A DNA stretch of 64,000 bases from Bog-473 sp963704355 (GTDB lineage: Bacteria; Actinomycetota; Acidimicrobiia; Acidimicrobiales; RAAP-2). Location: the NCBI GenBank assembly GCA_963704355.1, contig OY969891.1:4402001-4466000 (forward strand). The letters run 5' to 3'. A program made the position numbers and the translations under genes. The notes beneath the pieces were generated by a model. That model was not told the DNA's origin, ran no database searches, and worked only from the letters and a program-made list of their open reading frames with translations. Below, in pieces: positions 33,416 through 41,400 of the stretch (its first letter is position 1; each line of letters opens with the position of its first letter).

Positions 33416-35431
33416 CTAGCCCACGGTGTACTGGACGGTTCCGTAGTAGTTCCCCGCGTACACCGACTCAGGGATGGTCAGTGTGTAGGTCGCGTTGTAG
33501 AGGAACGTTCCACCGCTCTGTCCGACCGAAGCCGAGCAGAGAGTCACCGGACTCCCGAAGTTGCCACCCGCGGTGGGCGTCGCGTCCGGGTTCAGGTTCG
33601 GTGGGTTGTACGCCGGGGTCCCCGTGCCGCCAGTGGCGTCGGCGGTGCAGCCGATGCCGCCGACCTGGAGGTAGTTGGGGGCAATCTGCCCGTCGTGCGC
33701 ACCGTTGGTCGCGGTGTTGAGGGCCGCGGCCCCGACGCTGGAGTTGCAGAAGGCGTCAACGCCGGCGCAGCTCGCGTTCGGGTTCTGACCGTTGCCACCA
33801 CCGATCGCCGTCGGGATGAAGGTCCCTGTCAGCGTCCAGCTGTCCGTCGGGGAGCCACGGTTGTCCGAGATGTAGATCGTCCCTGGGTTCGATCCACTCG
33901 GGTTCCCACCGGTCTCGCCCGTCGTTCCGGTGACCGTCTGCTCCAGGCCGTCGAGGGTGATCGGCGGGAACTGGAACTCGGGGCACTGCAGGAGCGGGTT
34001 GGACCCAGTCGGAGCCGGGCTCTGGTTCTGGCCGGCCGGCGTGATGTAGTTGGCCGGCGAGTCACAGCTCAGAACGAGCTGCCCAGCGGACACATTCTCC
34101 GTGAACGGCTGGATGACCGGCGGGGTGCCGATGTCGACCGTGACCGTCCCCGGCGAAGGGGTGCAGACCGGCGGGGACTCACCGTCGCAGGCGTTGAACT
34201 GGAAGGTCAACACCACTGCGGTGGCACCGGTATCCGACAGACTGACGGCGCCCGTGGAGGGGTCGGTCAGCGTCACCGTGAGGCGACCACCCAGGGTCTG
34301 GGGGCTGCCGCCGACCAGGCTGTAGCTGGCCACCGGGAAACTGCCGGCGTTGGCCGACAACGTGATGTTGGCGGACCCACCCTCACCGAGGTTGACCGTC
34401 TGGCTGTTGGCGGTCGGTGGAGCGCTCACCAAGCTGACGTAAGCCGCGGTGGGAGGCGTGATGCCGTCACCAGCGGTAACACCAGGCTGCGTGATGAACC
34501 CACCGGTCGCTGCAACGAGCGGCTGGACCGGGCCACCGAGCGCTTGCGGCGGGAAGCCGGGGGTCGACTCGTTGGTCTGGGGGAACGACGGGTTTTCGCT
34601 GGCGTCCCAGCCGGTCTCGAGGCAGTTGGCCGCGCCGACACCGTTGCCGCCACTAACCGCACCGAATTGGACCGTCAGCGCGATGTTCACACCGATGCCC
34701 GACACGCCGGTGATCCCGACATTCGCCGTCCCACCGTTGACGCCGTTGGTCGCGAACGCCGTGGCTGAGCTGGCGAACGGAGACGTCGTCAGGACCGCGC
34801 CGGTGTACGAGGTGTAGGAGCCGGCGCTATTGGCCGAGGTAGGCGCCGAAAGGGTGATCGACGTGTTGGGCACGACGCTCACGACCTCCTGGGAGCTGAG
34901 GCCGGTACCGGCGATGCCGTCACCGACTGCCACCGTCCCACCGGTGTAGCTGATAGTGGTGTCACCGGAGCTGAACGACACGCCCGTCAGTGCGGATGAG
35001 CTGTAGTACGACGCACTTTGCGGGATGGTCGACGTTAGGCTGTAACTACCGGTCGCCGTGCCGTCCGTCGACCCGAAGGTCACGCCTGAAAGTGTCAGAC
35101 CGACACCCGCGGGGGTTAGGACGGAGTTGTCGGCGAACTCGGCGAGGAACGGTCCCGCGAGGAAGACCGACAGCGCACCAGAAATGCCGAAGTGGACGCC
35201 GTTCGGCGCCGCTGTGTCCGTGGTGGTGTTCACGTTCGAGATGAACTCGAAGGGAGCGGCCACTCCGGGCTGCAGCGACGTCGTGCAGTCTTCCTCGTAT
35301 GTCGTGTTCGCATTGCTGACGGCACCTGCTGGCGGTGCGGCGCTAAACGCGCCGAACGCCACAAGCCCGACTGAACCGAGAGCCACTGCAGCAAAAGCGC
35401 CCGTAGCTCTCCTCAATCTTGTGAGTCTCAA
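33416..35431 (-). CDS. Secreted WxL-domain-like surface protein 2
   Basis: A 671-residue paralogue of the 26551 gene. The signal peptide is LTRLRRATGAFAAVALGS... ending PPAGA before VSNANTTYEEDC. The middle contains the same SGDTTISYTGGTVAVGDGIAGTG block. The C-terminal WxL-like domain has ITLDGLEQTVTGTTG, IYISDNRGSPTDSWTLTG and IPESVYAGNYYGTVQY. TTG 35431 has GAGAGG upstream and the same AAACAAAC spacer as the paralogue. A structured leader (35601-35735) precedes it. A hairpin and then the DUF916-type anchor gene follow, giving a WxL-WxIP-like pair. Confidence 0.83.
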   Translation of the reverse strand: MRLTRLRRATGAFAAVALGSVGLVAFGAFSAAPPAGAVSNANTTYEEDCTTSLQPGVAAPFEFISNVNTTTDTAAPNGVHFGISGALSVFLAGPFLAEFADNSVLTPAGVGLTLSGVTFGSTDGTATGSYSLTSTIPQSASYYSSSALTGVSFSSGDTTISYTGGTVAVGDGIAGTGLSSQEVVSVVPNTSITLSAPTSANSAGSYTSYTGAVLTTSPFASSATAFATNGVNGGTANVGITGVSGIGVNIALTVQFGAVSGGNGVGAANCLETGWDASENPSFPQTNESTPGFPPQALGGPVQPLVAATGGFITQPGVTAGDGITPPTAAYVSLVSAPPTANSQTVNLGEGGSANITLSANAGSFPVASYSLVGGSPQTLGGRLTVTLTDPSTGAVSLSDTGATAVVLTFQFNACDGESPPVCTPSPGTVTVDIGTPPVIQPFTENVSAGQLVLSCDSPANYITPAGQNQSPAPTGSNPLLQCPEFQFPPITLDGLEQTVTGTTGETGGNPSGSNPGTIYISDNRGSPTDSWTLTGTFIPTAIGGGNGQNPNASCAGVDAFCNSSVGAAALNTATNGAHDGQIAPNYLQVGGIGCTADATGGTGTPAYNPPNLNPDATPTAGGNFGSPVTLCSASVGQSGGTFLYNATYTLTIPESVYAGNYYGTVQYTVG

Positions 35432-35600
35432 GGTTTGTTTCCTCTCATTACAGGTGACCCTGTTCCCCTCCAGCACAGAGACCCCAAAGGGTTATTGATG
35501 AGGAAGTACAGACACGAACCACCGAAAGCTCGCGCGTCAAAACGACTTGAAGTCATCGACGCGAACGCGGTGGCCGAGAGTGCTCCCCCCAACCGACGCG

Positions 35601-35735
35601 AAGTTCCCCGTTGCCCCCTTTCCCCCCGGCACGGGTACTGCCCGCAGCGGGTTCCTCCCGACCTCCCCGGTCAAGCCCGTCGAGGCTCCATCCTCCAAGA
35701 GCACCCCCGCTGCGTGCTCGGCGAGATCATTGGTC
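35601..35735 (-). ncRNA. Structured 5' leader with pseudoknot, upstream of WxL-like gene 2
   Basis: On the minus-strand transcript, GAGCAC/GUGCUC (35714-35719 with 35699-35704) closes a 9-nt loop. Eight loop bases (35706-35713) pair perfectly with 35644-35651 (CCCGCUGC), giving a pseudoknot. The partner abuts the block at 35653-35663 (TCCTCCCGACC on plus), exactly as in the leader at 28644-28764. The block 35721-35735 is identical in both. Stem length (6), loop length (9) and the partner position agree while bases differ. Class unknown. Confidence 0.62.
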
Positions 35736-36209
35736 AAACCGCCGTTTGAGTCAAGTCCATTTCTTACAATCTTTTTGCAATCAACGGTGCAAGGGGAAAT
35801 CCATGTGTATCCAGCACGTGTCTGCCCTATCCATCGAACGGGATGCGAGTTGCCCTGCGAAGGATGCTCAATGTGTGCTACGCGAAAATCGCTGCCGGAA
35901 GGAATCTCGTCTGACGCGGAAGGGTTGGGTATCGGCACGATTTCGCGCAGCGGTCAAACGCCTCAGCGCAGACCTATGGTTTCGTGCGAACTCCAGCGAG
36001 CGACGCGAAAGACAGATCCAAAGGGCCGAGTACGTGGCGGTTTGTTGCATTTAGGTACAACCACTGATTCGAATCAAAACAAGTTGAGACAGGTGTGATA
36101 TCGCGTTCACGAGTGCTTCCGTCATCGCTTCGTGCTTGACGTACAACCCAGGATGCGGGAAAACTGCCGTCCCGAAGGGAGGGGCGCATTAGCGCCTTGG
36201 GGGTGAGCA
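35736..36209 (+). promoter_or_regulatory. AT-richer intergenic region before the LAYTG gene
   Basis: This 474-bp stretch contains no credible gene and is clearly less GC-rich than its neighbours. It holds a perfect 12-bp palindrome TGATTCGAATCA (36065-36076) and a small hairpin GGCGC-ATTA-GCGCC (36183-36196) just before the ribosome-binding region TTGGGGGTGAGC. It probably carries the promoters of both divergent surface-protein genes. Confidence 0.5.
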
Positions 36210-37310
36210 ATGCGACGGATCAGGCGAGGCCGGCTGTTACCCGAAGCCGTTGGCGTCGCGGTACTTCTGGCGGCTCTCGCAGCGGCTTTCGTGATCACGA
36301 CACCGGCGTCGGCCAGTGCCGTGCTTCAGGTGACTCCCGCAACCGGTCTGACCGCCGGCCAGGTGGTATCCGTCAATGGATCCGGCTTCGACACGAGCTC
36401 CGAGGGCGGGATTCTCGAGTGCAACAACGACGCCAGCCAGCCGACTATGTCGGTGCTCGGCAACGACATCCCGGTGTCGTGTACTAGCCCCCTTAGCAAT
36501 CTCACCTCGACCAACTCAAGCGGAAACCTGTCTGCGTCGTTCACCGTCAAGACAGGAGTCGTGGGCCCACCAGGGACGGGTACCGACAGCAGCGGCGGGA
36601 GCGCCACGACCGACGCCGCCAGCTATCCGTGCCCGCCCACCCAAGCTCAAATGAACGCCGGCGTCTCGTGTGTGATCTCGTTTGGCGACCTCGGTGGCGC
36701 GAAGGCCAGCCTGCCTATCACCTTCGAAAACCAGGCCAGCCCGACCTCGACCACCACGACGACCGCAGCAGCCGCGACGACGGCCACGACCGTGCCGCTG
36801 CCCGGCTTTCTCACGGTCGTGGCCGGTCAGGCCACGATGATCCAGGGCGCCGGGTTCTCGCCGGGTGAAGCGGTCACGGTCGACATCTACTCGACGCCCA
36901 TCAAGTTGGGGTCGTTCCTCGCGAGCGGACAGGGCATCGCGAGCGGGTTCGTCACTATTCCCCTGAACACGGTTGTGGGGTACCACACGCTGACAATGAC
37001 CGGGAGCACGAGCGGCCACGTGGACTCCATCCCAGCCTGGATCATCATGGGAACAGTGGTGACCTCGAGTTCCTCGCCGGCGACCTCTGTGCAGGCTGTG
37101 GCCTCGACCGCAGCACCGAGCGCCGGCACGCCGAACATGAACGCAGCGTCGCTCGCCTACACGGGCGCCGGGCACGGCGTGTGGCTGACCCTTGTAGGTG
37201 CCGTCATCCTGCTCGACCTGGGCTACCTGTTGATGACAACGTTCCGCCGACCGCGTGCGTTCGCACGCGCGTTGGCCCGGTCGATCCGACGGCCATTCCC
37301 CTCGGGCTGA
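36210..37310 (+). CDS. Sortase-anchored surface protein with LAYTG sorting signal
   Basis: A 366-residue exported protein. The signal peptide (LPEAVGVAVLLAALAAAFVITTPASASA) leads to a neocarzinostatin-like domain: VLQVTPATGLTAGQVVSVNGSGF, ILECNNDASQP, YPCPPTQAQ and GVSCVISFGDLGGAKASLPITF. A Thr/Ala linker and a second Ig-like domain (MIQGAGFSPGEAVTVDIYS) follow. The C-terminus has LAYTGAG, a hydrophobic segment (VWLTLVGAVILLDLGYLLM) and a basic tail (RRPRAF). LAxTG is the motif preferred by class E sortases, and such a sortase lies at 28837. ATG 36210 follows a GGGGGTG ribosome-binding sequence. Confidence 0.82.
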   Translation: MRRIRRGRLLPEAVGVAVLLAALAAAFVITTPASASAVLQVTPATGLTAGQVVSVNGSGFDTSSEGGILECNNDASQPTMSVLGNDIPVSCTSPLSNLTSTNSSGNLSASFTVKTGVVGPPGTGTDSSGGSATTDAASYPCPPTQAQMNAGVSCVISFGDLGGAKASLPITFENQASPTSTTTTTAAAATTATTVPLPGFLTVVAGQATMIQGAGFSPGEAVTVDIYSTPIKLGSFLASGQGIASGFVTIPLNTVVGYHTLTMTGSTSGHVDSIPAWIIMGTVVTSSSSPATSVQAVASTAAPSAGTPNMNAASLAYTGAGHGVWLTLVGAVILLDLGYLLMTTFRRPRAFARALARSIRRPFPSG

Positions 37311-37474
37311 CGTACGAGCGGCTGGCTGATCGCCCGGGCTATCTTGCGCCTCCCCTCGCCGTCAGGAGTCAGCGGGTTCCGACTCGGACGACTCCTCGGG
37401 CTCGGGCGACAGCCGTTTCCGTCGCCGTCTGCGCCGGGCAAGCACGACGGCCAGCACGGCGAGCGCGATGACGA

Positions 37475-38362
37475 TCACCACCAGCAGCGCCCACGGCACA
37501 GTCCAGGCCGACGCAGACGCGTTCGTCCGGCGCGCGCGCCGCGGATCTCGACCGTGGCGCGCAAGTGTCCGAACGCGCTGATCCCGGGGAAGTCGAGCGA
37601 ATACCTGAGAGTATTCCCTGGTAGAAGCTGGTTTATGGTGAAGGTCCGTCGGCTGGCCGTCCCGAAGGGTGTCGTCAGTTCGACCTGAGCCAGCGGCGAC
37701 TGGACGGTGTTCCCGCCGTTCGTCACGGCGAAGTTCACGTGCGCTTCGACACTGCCTCCGAACGCACTGGCCACCGAGTTGTGGACTGCCAGCGACATGT
37801 GCCGGATCGCCAACGCAGGGTCGAGGGGGCCGACGACCCGTCCATAAACCCGGACACCCACCGCGAGGACCACCGTGATGGGGACTGAGCCGGAGTTCGA
37901 CGTCGTCCCTTGCGTCTGTTCCGCCACGATCCCGCCGACGTGGTCGCCCGGGGTCGCCTGCGGGGGCGGAAGGATCGTAAAGGGCACGGCCGTGAAGCTC
38001 CGAGCCGGCACTCTCAAGTCAGAGAACGGAAGCTTGATCCAGTTCCCGATGTCCACCTGGACGTCGCTGCGGCGGCGCAGAGACAGGCCGCCGCCCGGCG
38101 TGTTGAACGCGTCCGAGCCGTAAAGATGGAAGGTCAGCGGCGACGTGGTGTAGTTCGCAACGGTCACCGAGTCGCTGTACGGCTTGCCCGGCGTGAGTTC
38201 CGGCTGGAACACCTCTCGAGGCGCCTGCCCCCTCAGGGTGGTCGGAAAGACAGACCACATGCCGTTGCTCGCCGCCCGCGCCGGAGGGGACGCCACCAGG
38301 CCCAGCGACACACCGAGGACGGCGAGCACCACGAACATCTGGTACCGGACTGGCCCACGCAT
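37475..38362 (-). CDS. DUF916-type WxIP-like anchor 2, frameshifted before its membrane anchor
   Basis: As read, a 295-residue exported protein. The signal peptide (FVVLAVLGVSLGLVASPPARA) precedes a DUF916-like domain (WSVFPTTLRGQAPREVFQPELTPGKPYSDSVTVANYTTSP, FTILPPPQATPGDHVGGIV) and a second Ig-like domain. It is homologous to 32274. The end (GARAGRTRLRRPGLCRGRCWW) is abnormal. Removing one GC from the run at 37530-37539 restores a tryptophan/hydrophobic helix (VPWALLVVIVIALAVLAVVL), an RRRRRKR tail and a stop at 37362-37364. ATG 38362 has GAGGG upstream. It follows the giant WxL-like gene, like the pair at 33416/32274. Confidence 0.77.
   Translation of the reverse strand: MRGPVRYQMFVVLAVLGVSLGLVASPPARAASNGMWSVFPTTLRGQAPREVFQPELTPGKPYSDSVTVANYTTSPLTFHLYGSDAFNTPGGGLSLRRRSDVQVDIGNWIKLPFSDLRVPARSFTAVPFTILPPPQATPGDHVGGIVAEQTQGTTSNSGSVPITVVLAVGVRVYGRVVGPLDPALAIRHMSLAVHNSVASAFGGSVEAHVNFAVTNGGNTVQSPLAQVELTTPFGTASRRTFTINQLLPGNTLRYSLDFPGISAFGHLRATVEIRGARAGRTRLRRPGLCRGRCWW
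37530..37539. repeat. (GC)5 dinucleotide run at the WxIP-like 2 frameshift
   Basis: Five GC units lie exactly where the reading frame of the DUF916 gene changes. One unit less gives the full-length anchored protein. The run may be phase-variable or a sequencing error. Confidence 0.7.
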
Positions 38363-38482
38363 GGCCACCCTCTGCACTCTGATCCTGGTCATGTGAGTGA
38401 CCATGATGATCGATCGCCGCGTCATCGAGACGGCGCGTCTCACGGCTGTGCCCAGCGTCGGGCCATGCCCGATCCGCCAGCC

Positions 38483-41400
38483 CTAAAAGGCCAGGTACTC
38501 GACCGTCGCCATGTAATGGCCTGCGTAGATGCCCTCGGGGATGGTCAGGCTGTACGTCGATCCCACCTTGAACGTCCCTGCGCTCTGCCCAGGTGGGGCA
38601 GAACAAAGAGCAACTGCGCCGCCCCCGGCGGGGAATGCCCCTCCCGGTCCCGGCTGCGGGCTGGGATTCGAGTTGCCGCTCACTGCTGTGCACGTGACGT
38701 TCCCGACCGAGAAGTTCGAGGCGGGGATCTGTCCTTGTGGGTTGCTGGCAGCCGCACCCACGTCGGCGTTGCAGAAGGTGGCGACGGAGTTACAGGCAGC
38801 GTTCACGTTCCCGGGAGTCGGCACCAAGTAGGCGCTCATCGACCATCCGTACTGGGAGAGGCCGCGGTTGTCCGAGACATAAAGCGTGGCCCCGGGCGCT
38901 TGCACGGTTTGCTCTGCCCCATCCAGGGTGGCCGGCGGTAGGTCGATGTTCTGGCACGTCGATGCCGGTTGTCCCGGAAGCGGTGCGCAACTCAGGGCGA
39001 GCTGCCCGCCGGTGACCGAGAAGGACGACGACGTCGCCGACGTGTACGACGGCGAGCTCGACGCCACAAAGGTGTAGCCCGTGCCGACGGCGCTGATCGA
39101 CAGGTTGGGGAAGGTGACGACCCCCGCCGAGACGGTAAGAGCCGAGCCGCCACCGAGCGTCCCACCGCCGGGGTTGGTCCCAATGGCCAGGCTCACCTGG
39201 GTCGCGCTATCGCCCGTCTCGACGTTGCCTTCGGCGTCCTCGACCGCCACGGTCACGGGCGGCGTCATGTCGGATCCGGCGACGGTGTTGGAGGGTCCCT
39301 GGAAGAAGGCCAGCTGTGCGGCCGGGCCTGGCGTGATGTCGAACGCCGACGAGGTCGCGTCCGTGTTCGAGGGGGCGCTTGACGCGACCAACGTGTATCC
39401 GGTGCCTACCTTGTCGATGGAAAGGCCGTTGAAAGTCGCCACGCCGGCCGACACTGTCTGCGCCGCTCCGCCGGTCAGCGTCCCGCTCCCCGGATTCGTC
39501 CCGATGGCGAGGCTCACCTGCGTCGTGTCGTCCCCGGACTCGATGTTGCCCTCGGCGTCCTCCACCGCCACCGTGAGGACAGGCGTGATCGCTGCGCTGG
39601 CCTGCGAGTCCGTCGGGTCCTGCACGAAAGCGAGCTGCGTGGCCGGACCTGGAGTGATGTCGAACGTCGACGACGTCACGTCCGGATCGGAGGGCGAGCT
39701 CGAGGCCACCAATGTGTAGCCGTTGCCGACCTCATTGATCCAGAGCGCGGAGAACGTCGCCACGCCCGAGGACACTGTGATGGCTGAACCTCCACTCAGC
39801 GTGCCGCCGCCCGGATTCGCCCCGAGGGTCAATGTGACCTGCGTGGCGTTGTCACCGCTTTCGACGTTGCCAAAGGCGTCCTCGACCGCGACGGACACCG
39901 CAGGAGCGATGGTGGCGCCAACGTCGGTCGCGCCGGGATCCTGCCCGAAGACGAGCTGCGCCGGCGTTCCGGGGCTGACGGCGAACGCCGACGACGTCGC
40001 AGCGGTGTAGGACGGACTGCTGGCGGCGATGAGTGTATAGCCGGTACCGATCTTGTCGATTGACAGTGCCGAGAAGGTCGCGACGCCTGAGGACACTGCA
40101 ATCGGCCCACCCCCGGTCAAGGTTCCATCGCCGGCATTCGTTCCGAATGCGATGCCCACGGTGGTCGTGTTGTCGCCGGTCTCGACGTTGCCGTTGGCGT
40201 CTTCGACGGCGACGGTGACCGCGGGCGTCATGGCCGTGCCCGCCGCCGTGTTGGTCGGGCCCTGAACGAAGGCCAGCTGCGTGGGCGTCCCCGGGGTGAT
40301 GTTGAACGCGGACGAGGTGGCCCCGGTGTTGGAGGGCGAACTGCTCGCTGCCAGCGTGTAGCCGGTTCCGGCCTTGTCGATCGAGAGCCCGCTGAAGGTC
40401 GCCACGCCGGCCGCGACGGTCACCGCTCCTCCACCAGTGAGCGTCCCCCCGCCCGGGTTGGTCCCAATCGCGAGGCTGACCGTCGTCGAGTTGTCCCCGG
40501 TCTCGACGTTGCCATTGGCGTCTTGGACCGCGATGGTGAGCGCCGGCGAGAAGTTGGAGCCGGCGGTCGTGTCGGTCGGCCCGTGGACGAAGGCCAGCTG
40601 CGTGGGCGCCCCCGGGACGATGTTGAACGCGGAGGAGGTAGCCCCGGTGTAGGAGGGCGTGCTCGATGCCGTGAGCGTGTAGCCGGTTCCGGCCTTGTCG
40701 ATCGAGAGCCCGCTGAAGGTCGCCACGCCGGCCGAGACGGTCACCGCTCCTCCACCAGTGAGCGTCCCCCCGCCCGGGTTGGCCCCAATCGCCAGGCTCA
40801 CTGTCGTCGAGTTGTCCCCGGTCTCGACGTTGCCGTTGGCGTCTTCGATGGCCACCGTGAGCGCCGGCGTCATGGCCGTGCCCGCCGCCGTGTTGGTGGG
40901 GCCCTGGACGAACACCAGGTCGTTGGCCGCTCCTGGCGCAATGTTGAACGTCGACGAGGTCGCCGCCGTGTACGACGGCGTGCTCGATGCTGTCAGTGTG
41001 TAGCCGGCTCCAGTAGAGCTAATGGACAATCCGGAGAACGTCGCGACGCCGGCGGAGACGGTGGTGGCTCCCCCACCGCTCAACGTCCCTCCCCCCGGGT
41101 TCGTCCCAATTCCGAGCGTCACGGTGGTGGCGTTGTCCCCCGTCACGACGTTGCCGTTGGCGTCTTCGACTTCCACTGTCACAGCCGGGGTGATCGTTGA
41201 TCCTGCATCAGCGTTGGTCGGACCCTGCACGAAGACGAGCTGGGTCGGCGTCCCGGGGTTCACCTCGAAGGCAGACGACGTGGCCGGCGAATACGACGGA
41301 GTGCTCGACGCGGCGAGGGTGTAGCCGGCCCCGACCTTGTCGATCGACAGCCTACTGAAGGTCGCGATACCCGCAGAGACCGTCACCGCCGAGCCACCTG

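Noticed and set aside
28644..35735. Assignment of the leaders to c-di-AMP (ydaO), c-di-GMP or cobalamin riboswitches
   Set aside because: The core consensus boxes of those classes were not found; only hairpin-pseudoknot topology is supported.
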